A stretch of 64,000 bases of DNA from the NCBI RefSeq assembly GCF_004342115.1, contig NZ_SMAC01000012.1, positions 16,321 through 80,320 of the forward strand. The letters run 5' to 3'. The translations under genes and the position numbers were made by a program. Below the pieces are notes generated by a model. It was given only the letters and a program-made list of their open reading frames with translations. It was not told where the DNA came from and did no database searches. Positions within the stretch are counted from its first letter, which is position 1; each line of letters starts with the position of its first letter. The DNA is from Mannheimia haemolytica. Its GTDB lineage: Bacteria > Pseudomonadota > Gammaproteobacteria > Enterobacterales > Pasteurellaceae. Positions 30,183 to 38,397 of the stretch are shown here, piece by piece.

Positions 30183-31445
30183 TCACAATGTATCAGCAAT
30201 GACTTTTTCCAGTAACTGTTTAAATTCCATATAATCGCATAATCCATATTGGTCAGCTTGGCAATAATCCAAACTCAAAATGTGATGTTGCGGTGGTTTA
30301 TCAAGGCTTAGTGGAATCGCTTTACGAATTTGGTCAGTAGATTGATATACATATTCCAGTTTAACTTTTTGTGCTTGGCTACTTTTTTCTTTTCAGATTT
30401 CAATAAAGACTTTCCCTCCTATTGAAGTTTGTTCATATTGATGTGCTAATTTATAAGGCTTAACATTTAATGCAGAAAGTAAGGCTATAATATTGGAATC
30501 GTGTCCGACTAAAAGTGTTATTTTATTTTCACTATTTAAATCTTGCTGAATATATTTTAATAGCGGTAATGAAATATGTTTAGCAATAAATGGATCTCCT
30601 CGTAGCATAAATTGGTAATCGTTTTTAATTTTATTGAGTGTTTGCCATTTCTGATCACTATCAAGCTGGTTATTTGCAATCTCTTTTAAAGGAAGACCTT
30701 CATAATATTGCAGCAATAAGGCATCGACAATATTTTCACTTAATCGCATCGTACCGGAAACACCTGGTTCTTTATCCTTTTTAATCCTTAATTTACCAAC
30801 ATCATTAAAAAATTCACACTGTTTTTCCTGCAAACATTTTTCTGAATGAGCATAATCGATTATTTCGCTTAATAAATGATAGGATGGCGCTAAATACTGA
30901 TGGGTTTTATTGAGGTCAATTTTGCTTAATGCTGTTTGCACAAATGTCTGGTCATCGGAGCGAATAATTGGATTAAACACCGGATCCATCTTTCCAATCT
31001 GCTGGTGGTGTTTAACTTGTACATTACAACCTGAAAACCCACCGGCAACCAAAGCTTGTGCAGTGCCAATTGTACGTTGCAGGCTATTAGCATAAACCTC
31101 AATCTGCTTCCCACTTTCACAGCTTGCCTTGTCCAATAACCCATTATGTGTGAGCCATTGACCAAGATACTGCCCAAAATAGGTTTCCAACAGCGTCCCT
31201 TTATGGGTTAAATGACCGGTCGGTACACTCCAATTTGCCCATTTATAAGGGGTTGATTTTTCTAAATCACTGCCTTTTTCTGTAAGAGGGGAACGTAACC
31301 CGTGTCGGCTAAATATAATGATTTTTTCTAATTCGTAGTGGGAAGTTGGTATATTTTCAATTGGTTGAGCAAAAAGAGGAAATGCTGTGAAAATTGTTGT
31401 CAGACAAGCGGTAGTTTTATACCAATGTTTTGCAAAATAACGCAT
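30183..31445 (-). pseudogene. Histidine acid phosphatase (glucose-1-phosphatase/phytase-like), in-frame stop near the C-terminus
   Basis: The protein has a signal peptide (MRYFAKHWYK..., ending PLFA), the phosphatase motif SRHGLRSPL and the proton-donor motif GHDSN, as in the AppA/Agp family of periplasmic phosphatases. The frame meets TGA at 30393-30395 after GGKVFIEI, then continues in the same frame for 69 codons (KLEYVYQSTDQIRKAIPLSL..., ...GLCDYMEFKQLL...) to a second stop at 30183. This tail matches the C-terminus of E. coli Agp, where a Trp (GGKIVFQRW) aligns with the TGA. A TGG-to-TGA change is the simplest explanation. The product would lack about 70 residues. GGAG before the ATG at 31445 sets the start. 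It is probably the last gene of the PTS operon. Confidence 0.82.
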
Positions 31446-31492
31446 ATGAAATTTCTCCATTTGTAGTGTGTTCAATATTACACCCTACCGTT

Positions 31493-32530
31493 CTACGCCA
31501 AATAATTTGCCCGTAATGCTTCAATTTCCTTCGCAGTAATACCTAATACCCTTTGGGCATATTGCTCAATAGTGCCATATTGGGTTTCAATAGTATTAAG
31601 CGATTGTTCGATAAATTCGGGTTGAGTATCGATTAAAGACAATAGGTAGTCCAACACATCTTGATCTTGAGTGAAGGTACGGTAAATCGCCATTTTCTCT
31701 TCGTTACGAGCAAGGCGGTTATCATGAGTAAGCATATAATCAGCAATAATATCAGCTTTACTCACGCCTAAAATACCAAGCAGTAACATTGCACCGAAAC
31801 CAGTGCGATCTTTCCCTCCACGGCAGTGTTGAACCAATGGTGCATTTTCAGGGTCTGTCGCCAACCTTAACATTTCAGCAAAGGCGGTTTGGCATTCTGC
31901 TTTTTCGACAAAATTACGATATTGTGCCATTACAATGTCGTAGCGATTGATAAGATTACCTTCAGCTTTTTGAGCAATGATTTTATTGACCAAATTACGA
32001 TCTTCATCGTGCTTGTCTGCACTAAATTGGGCAGCAAGCTCGGCAGTATGTGCATTCGGATCAAGCCGAAAAGTTTGCTCTCTGCCATTAATTGGGGGAT
32101 TTGGGTATTTGGCGACTTCATTCGGGCTGCGATAGTCAATAACAGTCTGAATTCCCAATTTATCAAGATAAGCCACGCCTTCGTCTCTTAAATTATGCAG
32201 ATGATCGGAGCGGTATAACTTGCCCCATTTCACTCGCTTGCCCTGATGAGCGACATAGCCCCCCATATCCCGAAAATTATTCATTCCGGCAACAGGTAAG
32301 GTGCGTTCAGCAACAATCTGTTCTCCGTTTGCTGATTGAATGAGGAAGAACGGACGGGCTTCACAAGCGCTCAATTTCAGCTCAAACTCTGCCAAATCAG
32401 TCTCCGCCAGCCATTTGCTATCCTTACTGTCAGGGTTGTCCAGAAAGAAAATCTGTACCGATTGAGCCGGCTGTTGGCGGAACAGGTATCTGCCCTGTTC
32501 CAACCGAATAATGTCATACACACTGTCCAT
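31493..32530 (-). CDS. Tyrosine-phosphatase-like protein (Y_phosphatase3 family)
   Basis: The 345-residue protein has the dual-specificity/tyrosine phosphatase signature HCRGGKDRTG with the nucleophile Cys near residue 233. Upstream are NNFRDMGGY and the general-acid loop region VIDYRSPNE, as in the Y_phosphatase3 family (Pfam PF13350). About 90 N-terminal residues are specific and unassigned. No signal peptide is seen, so it acts in the cytosol. Its start overlaps the stop of the PTS IID gene by one base (TAATG). Its substrate might be a phosphosugar or a phosphoprotein; related proteins act on phosphotyrosine or phosphoinositides. The coupling to a PTS points to sugar metabolism, by inference. 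Confidence 0.85.
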   Translation of the reverse strand: MDSVYDIIRLEQGRYLFRQQPAQSVQIFFLDNPDSKDSKWLAETDLAEFELKLSACEARPFFLIQSANGEQIVAERTLPVAGMNNFRDMGGYVAHQGKRVKWGKLYRSDHLHNLRDEGVAYLDKLGIQTVIDYRSPNEVAKYPNPPINGREQTFRLDPNAHTAELAAQFSADKHDEDRNLVNKIIAQKAEGNLINRYDIVMAQYRNFVEKAECQTAFAEMLRLATDPENAPLVQHCRGGKDRTGFGAMLLLGILGVSKADIIADYMLTHDNRLARNEEKMAIYRTFTQDQDVLDYLLSLIDTQPEFIEQSLNTIETQYGTIEQYAQRVLGITAKEIEALRANYLA

Positions 32531-33336
32531 TAGCCGAGTATTCCTGCATAGACTAAGCCGATACAGATCCCCATCGTAGCAAGGATCATCGTTGCAGCAT
32601 ATTTGCCGTTAGTTTTCTTCAAAATCCAGTAGATCACGACAGTTAAAAGTAAGCTGAGTAGTCCCGGCATCACTTTATCTAACATCTCTTGGAATTTAAT
32701 CACATTATCACCAGCGGCAATTTGTGAAACTACTTTGACTTTCACAACGGAGGCAATTAATGCGCCAATCACCATTAAACCAACCACATTTGCCATATTG
32801 CCGAGTCGTTGCAAAATGTTATTACCCGCACCGTGAATTAAATCAACCCCTTTGCTGTAACCTAGATGGATACCGTAATACTTCGTCGCAATGTTTACAC
32901 TGTTATACAACAAGAACATTAAAATCGGGCCTAACACATTGCCACTTAGTGCCAATGCCGCCCCGATACTACCGCAAATCGGTAACCAGGTGAATTTCAA
33001 CAAGCTGTCTCCCAGCCCTGCTAACGGCCCCATTAAACCGGTTTTAATCGCGGTTACTGTCTCTTTTTCATCCTCTTTGGTAGTCTCTTCTACCGCAGCG
33101 GCAATTCCTAAAATCAATGCATCAGAATTAACGTGGCTGTTAAAAAATTTTAAGTGGCGTTTCATTGCTTCCGCTCGTTCTTCCTGTGGACGATCTTTAT
33201 AAAGTCGTTTTAATACCGGAATAAAGCTACTTAAAAATCCAATCGCCTGCATCGATTGGAAGTTGTTTGTGACGTTCAGCACCTGCATCCGCCAAAACAC
33301 TTTGTTTAAATCTTGTTTGGTAATTTTATTGCTCAT
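32530..33336 (-). CDS. PTS mannose/fructose/sorbose-family IID component
   Basis: The 268-residue inner-membrane protein has the EIID-man layout: an amphipathic N-terminal part (LNKVFWRMQVLNVTNNFQSMQ), the GLMGPLAGLGDSL motif near 106-118, and C-terminal hydrophobic segments. With IIC it forms the sugar channel. It overlaps IIC by four bases (ATGA) and the phosphatase by one base. The sugar cannot be read from the sequence. The family covers mannose, fructose, sorbose, N-acetylgalactosamine and others. Confidence 0.92.
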   Translation of the reverse strand: MSNKITKQDLNKVFWRMQVLNVTNNFQSMQAIGFLSSFIPVLKRLYKDRPQEERAEAMKRHLKFFNSHVNSDALILGIAAAVEETTKEDEKETVTAIKTGLMGPLAGLGDSLLKFTWLPICGSIGAALALSGNVLGPILMFLLYNSVNIATKYYGIHLGYSKGVDLIHGAGNNILQRLGNMANVVGLMVIGALIASVVKVKVVSQIAAGDNVIKFQEMLDKVMPGLLSLLLTVVIYWILKKTNGKYAATMILATMGICIGLVYAGILG

Positions 33337-34100
33337 AGGTCATAATCCTCTTCATCTGCGGTTTTGGTTGGTGCAGCTTCAGCTTTTTTGCTTACTGCTA
33401 AGTCGTAAATCAACGCAAGCGGTAGTGCAATTAAGGTAATCGGCAATACTGATAATTTGAGATAAACCGCCAACGTAAAGCCAGCAATTAAGAACGTCCA
33501 AAGTTCGGCTTTCTTAATCATCATTAACATCAGCAAACCGATACCGATGGCAGGAATAATTTTGCCTGCAACATTTAATCCGGTAATCACTTTTGCCGGC
33601 AGAGCAGAGACCGCTTGGGCAATAATGTCCGCCCCGTAATAGACGGCTAAGAACGTTGGAATAGCACGAATAGAAAAGGCAATTAACATTGGGATATAGT
33701 GAATGCGGAAAATCTTGTCAAAATCACCGCTTGCCGCCCAGCGTTCAGCAATTGGGTTCAATGCACATACGCCGGAGCGGTAAAGAATGAGTAACTGCTG
33801 TGCCAAGAGTGAGGTCGGTACTGCGAGTGCAACCGCAGTAGAAGCTTCACCAGCAGCAATACCAAGTGCGGTGCCAATAGCGGTTCCGGAAATCATATCC
33901 GGTGCAGAATATGCACCAACATTGCCGATCCCCATCCACATCACTTCAAGCGTAGCACCAATAATCAACGCCGTTTCCAAATCCCCCATAATCAATCCGA
34001 CCACCGGTGCGATTAACAACGGACGGCGGATCATCTGTGTGCCAATATCATCTAAGGCACAAATACCTGCCCAGCAGGCAACAAGTAGTGCAGTCAGCAT
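33333..34100 (-). CDS. PTS mannose/fructose/sorbose-family IIC component
   Basis: The 255-residue inner-membrane protein has about seven hydrophobic segments. The GLIMGDLETALIIGATLEVMWMG stretch is a hallmark of EIIC of the mannose family. It is the sugar-translocating subunit. It starts two bases after the IIB stop and shares four bases with IID. The last 25 residues are a charged cytosolic tail rich in Glu, Asp and Ala. Confidence 0.93.
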   Translation of the reverse strand: MLTALLVACWAGICALDDIGTQMIRRPLLIAPVVGLIMGDLETALIIGATLEVMWMGIGNVGAYSAPDMISGTAIGTALGIAAGEASTAVALAVPTSLLAQQLLILYRSGVCALNPIAERWAASGDFDKIFRIHYIPMLIAFSIRAIPTFLAVYYGADIIAQAVSALPAKVITGLNVAGKIIPAIGIGLLMLMMIKKAELWTFLIAGFTLAVYLKLSVLPITLIALPLALIYDLAVSKKAEAAPTKTADEEDYDL

Positions 34101-34102
34101 AG

Positions 34103-34573
34103 CTAGATAATCTCCTGTAAGTTAAGTTTTTCATCATTCGGTACCATCTGTACCGTTACTTCAACACCCTTTTCCAATAAGGTTTTAAATGCTTGACGCT
34201 CTTCTGGCGTAACTGAAACCGCTTTACTTAACTGCTCACGCCCAGCTTGATAACGCATTCCGCCGACATTCAATTTGTCAATCGATACACCTAGTTCTAC
34301 AGTGCGTAACACATCAATGCTATTGGTAAACAACAACATAGTACGGCGGGTAATTTGTGTCTTCTGCAACACTTCACCAAATTTTTCAATGCCAAACGCG
34401 ACCACTTTAATTCCCTGCGGTGCAGCCATCGTTAAAATCTGTTTTTGGGTTGGATCCGCTGCCACCGCATCATTTAACACAATAATTTGTTCAATACGGT
34501 GTAAATTAACCCAAGTGGTGACTACTTGACCGTGAATTAAACGGTCATCAATACGGCTAAAGCAGATCATCAT
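34103..34573 (-). CDS. PTS mannose/fructose/sorbose-family IIB component
   Basis: The product of about 156 residues starts MMICFSRIDDRLIHGQVV, where His14 is the phosphorylated residue of the family. NVGGMRYQAGRE is another family block. It passes phosphate from IIA to the incoming sugar in the cytosol. The open frame extends back to 34672, but that part overlaps IIA and is not family-like. AGGAGG lies 3 bases before the ATG at 34573 and 6 bases before a second ATG at 34570; either may be used. The gene overlaps IIA by 17 bases. Confidence 0.92.
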   Translation of the reverse strand: MMICFSRIDDRLIHGQVVTTWVNLHRIEQIIVLNDAVAADPTQKQILTMAAPQGIKVVAFGIEKFGEVLQKTQITRRTMLLFTNSIDVLRTVELGVSIDKLNVGGMRYQAGREQLSKAVSVTPEERQAFKTLLEKGVEVTVQMVPNDEKLNLQEII

Positions 34574-34988
34574 CGTCCTCCTGTGAAACAAAATCTTGTT
34601 GTGTGCGTAGGCTAAATCCGTTTTGGTATGCAAGCGGTAGATTTTCCCGAATTTCTTGCAAATTGCCGTCACGGCTCATCAGCACTTCTAGCAATAAAGG
34701 TAAATTCAAACCCGAACAGGCAAAAACATTAGGGTGGGTTAATTGAGAAGAGGCAAGATTCATCGGCGTACCACCAACAATATCGGTGAGAATAATCAAG
34801 CCTTTGTCGGTGTTTAACTCAGCAATGGTTTGCTCCATCTGCCGTTTAATGTCCGCTACATTATCCACTGCTACTACGCCGATAGCTGCCACATTTTCCT
34901 GCTGCCCGACAATCAGCTCGGCACTCGCCAACGCCGCCCTCGCAAAACTGCCGTGGCTCATCAACAATAACGCAATTTGATTAGACAT
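34557..34988 (-). CDS. PTS mannose/fructose/sorbose-family IIA component
   Basis: The 143-residue cytosolic protein has the EIIA-man fold start IALLLMSHGSFARAAL, with His12 the phospho-acceptor from HPr, and the ILTDIVGGTPMNLA segment. It is the first gene of the operon IIA-IIB-IIC-IID-phosphatase(-acid phosphatase), all with overlaps or tiny gaps up to the phosphatase. A palindrome about 70 bases upstream may be the operator. Confidence 0.93.
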   Translation of the reverse strand: MSNQIALLLMSHGSFARAALASAELIVGQQENVAAIGVVAVDNVADIKRQMEQTIAELNTDKGLIILTDIVGGTPMNLASSQLTHPNVFACSGLNLPLLLEVLMSRDGNLQEIRENLPLAYQNGFSLRTQQDFVSQEDDDDLL

Positions 34989-35059
34989 AAGTCACTCCTT
35001 GATTTATAAGTCATTCTATTAAATAAAATGTTATACAGATAAACAAGGGAAGTTATTGC

Positions 35060-35071
35060 ACGATATATCGT
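35060..35071. promoter_or_regulatory. Palindrome upstream of the PTS operon, candidate operator
   Basis: ACGATATATCGT is a perfect 12-base palindrome. The outer two bases on each side (TG...CA) extend the symmetry with one mismatched pair between. It lies between the argD terminator and the PTS IIA start. Such sites suit a dimeric repressor, for example of the GntR type, but no such regulator is encoded nearby. Confidence 0.4.
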
Positions 35072-35135
35072 ACACATAAGAAGAAATATAAAGTGACAAC
35101 AGATTAAAGTAGGCTACTATATAATAGTAATAAAA

Positions 35136-35161
35136 AACAGTAAGAAGATATTCCTACTGTT
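35136..35161 (-). terminator. Terminator of the argCBD operon
   Basis: The stem AACAGTA / TACTGTT is followed on the minus strand by TTTTTATTA. It lies 9 bases after the argD stop. Confidence 0.65.
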
Positions 35162-35170
35162 TATAATAAC

Positions 35171-36355
35171 TCAAGAATCTTTCAAGACATCCTCTAACAC
35201 TCTGATTCCTTGTTCTATCTGTTGTTCAGAGATCATCAGCGGTGGGAGTAACCTTAACTTACTTTTAGCGGTTAAAAACAGCACACCTTTGTTGATACAT
35301 TTTGCAACAATATCAGCGGCTAAAATGCCTTCCTCAAATTCTACGCCGAGCATTAAACCTAAGCCTGAAACGGATTTAACTTTTGGTAAGCTCGCTAAGC
35401 GTTGCTGTAACAACTGCCCTTTTTGTTGCACTTGGGCGAGAAATTCGGCGTTTATTTTATCGATTACTACATTTGCAGCAGCACAGGAAACAGGATTGCC
35501 ACCAAAGGTTGAGCCGTGGTCGCTTTTGCCTAATGTCATTTCCACTTTTTCGCCTAACAGGAAAGCACCAATCGGCAAGCCGCCGCCCAAGCCTTTAGCG
35601 AGCGTGACTAAACCAGGAGTTAAATCAAATTGTTGATAAGCAAAAAGTGTGCCCGTTCGCCCAATGCCGGTTTGCACCTCATCAATCATAAATAAAATAT
35701 CTTTTTCTTGGCACAGGCTTTGCACGGCGTGCAGATAATCCGCCTCTAATGGGCAAACACCGCCCTCGCCCTGCACCACCTCCAGCAAAATCCCGCAAAC
35801 GTTCTCAGTTTCCAAGCGAGCTTTCAGTGCCTCAATGTCATTTACAGGTAAATATTCAAAGCCCTCTGTAAAGGGGAAAAAATGCTTGTGGAATACCTCT
35901 TGCCCAGTGGCTGCGAGGGTTGAAATGGTTCGTCCGTGAAAAGAGTTCACGAGGGTTAAAACCGTTGAACGACCGGAACCGTATTTGTCGAAACTATATT
36001 TGCGGGCGGTTTTAATTGCTCCTTCATTTGCCTCTGCCCCTGAATTGCAAAAAAATGCCCGTTTTAGACCGCTTGCAGCCACTAATTTTTGGGCTAATTG
36101 GCTTGCCGGTTCGGTAAAAAACAGGTTTGAGGTGTGAGCTAATTTGCCGGCTTGTGTGGTAACAGCTTGTAGCCAATCCTCATCCGCCCAGCCTAAACTA
36201 TTTACCCCAATGCCACTGGTAAAATCAAGATACTTATTGCCCTCAAAATCCCACACTTCACAGCCTTTTCCGTGCGACAGTGCAAGGTCAAATCTGCCAT
36301 AGGTTTGGGCGATATAATCCTTATCTAATTGCTTAATCGTATTACTGCTTGTCAT
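35171..36355 (-). CDS. argD: Acetylornithine aminotransferase
   Basis: The 394-residue PLP class-III aminotransferase has the PLP-site motif TLAKGLGGGLPIGA (Lys near 252), the FMIDEVQTGIGRTG block and FFCNSGAEANEGA. It converts N-acetylglutamate semialdehyde to N-acetylornithine in arginine synthesis. It may also serve in lysine synthesis, as in E. coli. It follows argB by 12 bases at the end of argC-argB-argD, so ArgR should control it through the boxes ahead of argC. Confidence 0.94.
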   Translation of the reverse strand: MTSSNTIKQLDKDYIAQTYGRFDLALSHGKGCEVWDFEGNKYLDFTSGIGVNSLGWADEDWLQAVTTQAGKLAHTSNLFFTEPASQLAQKLVAASGLKRAFFCNSGAEANEGAIKTARKYSFDKYGSGRSTVLTLVNSFHGRTISTLAATGQEVFHKHFFPFTEGFEYLPVNDIEALKARLETENVCGILLEVVQGEGGVCPLEADYLHAVQSLCQEKDILFMIDEVQTGIGRTGTLFAYQQFDLTPGLVTLAKGLGGGLPIGAFLLGEKVEMTLGKSDHGSTFGGNPVSCAAANVVIDKINAEFLAQVQQKGQLLQQRLASLPKVKSVSGLGLMLGVEFEEGILAADIVAKCINKGVLFLTAKSKLRLLPPLMISEQQIEQGIRVLEDVLKDS

Positions 36356-36367
36356 TTCACTTTCCTG

Positions 36368-37222
36368 TTATTTTTTATAAAACCGTGTGCCGTTTTTGCC
36401 ACCGAACATTTCTACCAAAATGGCGTGGTCGATTCGCCCGTCAATAATATTTGCCTCAGAGCCACCAGCTCTGATGAAATCGGTACAGCACGCAATTTTG
36501 GGGATCATCCCACCGGCAATAATGCCTTGCTCAATCAGGGACTGCACTTCGCTTACTTCCACTTCCGGAATTAAGGTGCTTTCATCAAAGCGATCTCGCA
36601 ATAAACCTGCAATATCGGTCATCGAGACCAATTTTTCCGCTTGTAACGCAATCGCAATCTCGCTGGCAGCGGTGTCTGCATTAATGTTATAAGCCTGCCC
36701 GTTTTCATCAACGCCCACCGTGGAAACAACCGGAATCAAGCCTGCATTAAGAGCAATTTCAATCACAGTTGGATCGACTTTCACAATATCGCCCACAAAG
36801 CCGTAATCCACCTCTGCCTCTAATTTTTTGCATTGCAACATCGCCCCATCAATACCACACAGCCCAATGCCTTTCCCTTTTAATAAGGCGACAAGGCTTT
36901 TATTAGCTTTGCCTGCCAACATTTGCAAAACCACGTTAATCGTATCGCTATCGGTAACACGCAACCCGTTGATAAATTGCGGTTCTTTACCCAATAATTT
37001 CACGCCTTGTGAAATCTCCGGCCCGCCACCGTGTACCAGTACCACTTTTACGCCTAAACGATGAAGTAACAGCAGATCTGCCATCACTGATTTTTTCAGT
37101 TCCTCATTAATCATTGCGTTACCGCCATATTTCACCACAATGATTTTACCCTGCCATTTCACCAAGCAAGCGGTGGATTTTTCTAATAAATTTGCAAATT
37201 GATTGATTTCTTGTTGTTGCAT
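36368..37222 (-). CDS. argB: Acetylglutamate kinase
   Basis: The product of 284 residues starts MQQQEINQFANLLEK. The amino acid kinase motifs IIVVKYGGNAM and VLVHGGGPEIS and the AGGMIPKI segment are clear. It phosphorylates N-acetylglutamate, the second step of arginine synthesis. The open frame extends to 37276, but that extension is translated from the inverted repeat at 37236-37305 and is not family-like, so the ATG at 37222 is preferred. The ribosome site is weak (AGAGAAAG). Confidence 0.93.
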   Translation of the reverse strand: MQQQEINQFANLLEKSTACLVKWQGKIIVVKYGGNAMINEELKKSVMADLLLLHRLGVKVVLVHGGGPEISQGVKLLGKEPQFINGLRVTDSDTINVVLQMLAGKANKSLVALLKGKGIGLCGIDGAMLQCKKLEAEVDYGFVGDIVKVDPTVIEIALNAGLIPVVSTVGVDENGQAYNINADTAASEIAIALQAEKLVSMTDIAGLLRDRFDESTLIPEVEVSEVQSLIEQGIIAGGMIPKIACCTDFIRAGGSEANIIDGRIDHAILVEMFGGKNGTRFYKK

Positions 37223-37235
37223 ATTTCTTTCTCTT

Positions 37236-37305
37236 GTAGGGACAGGTCCTGTGCCTGTCCGATAATCATCGCCCATATTCGGACGGGCACAGGACCCGTC
37301 CCTAC
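37236..37305. repeat. Inverted repeat within the argC-argB gap
   Basis: The left arm GTAGGGACAGGTCCTGTGCC (continuing TGTCCGAT) and the complementary right arm ending GGACCCGTCCCTAC form a long stem. Each arm can also fold on itself. It is the same module as the inner arms of the element at 60888-61069. It occupies nearly the whole space between argC and argB and must be transcribed with them. Confidence 0.8.
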
Positions 37306-37313
37306 ATTTATAT

Positions 37314-38255
37314 TTAAAGCTCTAACCCCTCAACCTCATCTCTTCCCAACATAATATTCATACACTGCACTGCGGCACCTGATGCCCCTTTGCCTAAATT
37401 GTCAAAACGGGCAGCAAGTAAAAGTTGGGTGCTGTTGCCGTAAATAAAAATCTCTAAGCTGCCTTTACCTGCATAAGCATTCGCGGCAAGCATTCCGTCT
37501 TCGGGTAGAGATTGGAAAGGGTGAACGTGAATTAGTCGGCTGGTTTGGTAGTAATCGGCGAGCAAATTTGCAATTTCTTCGCCGGATTTGACCGCTTGTA
37601 AGGCGAAGATCGGCAATGGCACAGTGACTAACATTCCGCTGTAATAATCGGCAACCACAGGGGTGAAAATCGGTGGGTTTTGCATTTGGGTAACTGCCTG
37701 CATTTCAGGCAAATGTTTGTGTTGGAGAGTTAAACCGTAAACACGAGGGGCATTGAAAGCATTTGGGCTGTTTTCATTTTCATAGTTAGCAATCATCGCT
37801 TTGCCACCGCCTGAATAGCCGGTTAAGGAATGACAACTTAAAGGGTAATCGGCGGGCAGAATCCCTTTTTCCACCAGTGGACGAACCAACGCAATATAGC
37901 CCGTGGCATGGCAACCCGGCACCGCAACACGCTTGGCATTTTGGATTTTTTCACGTTGTCCGCTCAATTCCGGAAAACCATAAACCCAATTAGGATTGAC
38001 CCGATGAGCGGTTGAAGTATCGCAAATTCGGGCATTTTCCGGTGCATTTGCTACTAATTCTTTTGAGGCTTCATCCGGCAAACAGAGGAAAGTTAAATCC
38101 GCCTCTGCGACTTTTGCCACACGGGCGTTCAAATCTTTCCGCTGCTCTTCGGGCAAGGTTAATAATTCAATATCGTCCGCTTGGCTTAAACGTTCGTGAA
38201 TGCGTAGCCCGGTTGTTCCTACTGCCCCATCAACAAAAATCTTGTATTTGCTCAT
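37314..38255 (-). CDS. argC: N-acetyl-gamma-glutamyl-phosphate reductase, type 2
   Basis: The 313-residue protein is the short type-2 ArgC. It starts KIFVDGAVGTTGLRIHERL (NAD(P)-binding), has the catalytic Cys in AVPGCHATGYIALVRP, and the LTGYSGGGKAMI block. It reduces N-acetylglutamyl phosphate to the semialdehyde. It is the first gene of argCBD; tandem ARG boxes lie about 70-107 bases upstream. The type-1 enzyme of E. coli is about 20 residues longer and differs in the N-terminal region. Confidence 0.92.
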   Translation of the reverse strand: MSKYKIFVDGAVGTTGLRIHERLSQADDIELLTLPEEQRKDLNARVAKVAEADLTFLCLPDEASKELVANAPENARICDTSTAHRVNPNWVYGFPELSGQREKIQNAKRVAVPGCHATGYIALVRPLVEKGILPADYPLSCHSLTGYSGGGKAMIANYENENSPNAFNAPRVYGLTLQHKHLPEMQAVTQMQNPPIFTPVVADYYSGMLVTVPLPIFALQAVKSGEEIANLLADYYQTSRLIHVHPFQSLPEDGMLAANAYAGKGSLEIFIYGNSTQLLLAARFDNLGKGASGAAVQCMNIMLGRDEVEGLEL

Positions 38256-38323
38256 TGAAAATCCTTCTTTGACTTTTTCTGCTCGGTAGTCTAAGGCTAT
38301 TTAAGGCTAAACTCAAGTTTATT

Positions 38324-38362
38324 TTTGAATAATTATTCAAATTAATTGATTTTATATTCAAA
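38324..38362 (-). promoter_or_regulatory. Two tandem ARG boxes (ArgR operator) upstream of argC
   Basis: The first 18-base box (38324-38341, TTTGAATAATTATTCAAA) is a perfect palindrome. The second (38345-38362, ATTGATTTTATATTCAAA) matches the consensus WNTGAATWWWWATTCANW with one mismatch. They are three bases apart, the canonical spacing for binding of an ArgR hexamer. Arginine-dependent repression of argCBD is expected. Confidence 0.85.
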
Positions 38363-38387
38363 AATCCCTAACAAAATGTTAGGGATT
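38363..38387 (-). terminator. Terminator of the GST gene, abutting the ARG boxes
   Basis: The stem AATCCCTAAC / GTTAGGGATT is followed on the minus strand by a T-run that runs into the second ARG box. It lies 10 bases after the GST stop. Confidence 0.85.
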
Positions 38388-38397
38388 AAAAAGAGTA

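Noticed and set aside
37223..37276. N-terminal extension of argB from 37276
   Set aside because: The extra 18 residues come from the inverted repeat at 37236-37305 and have no counterpart in ArgB. The ATG at 37222 gives a normal protein.
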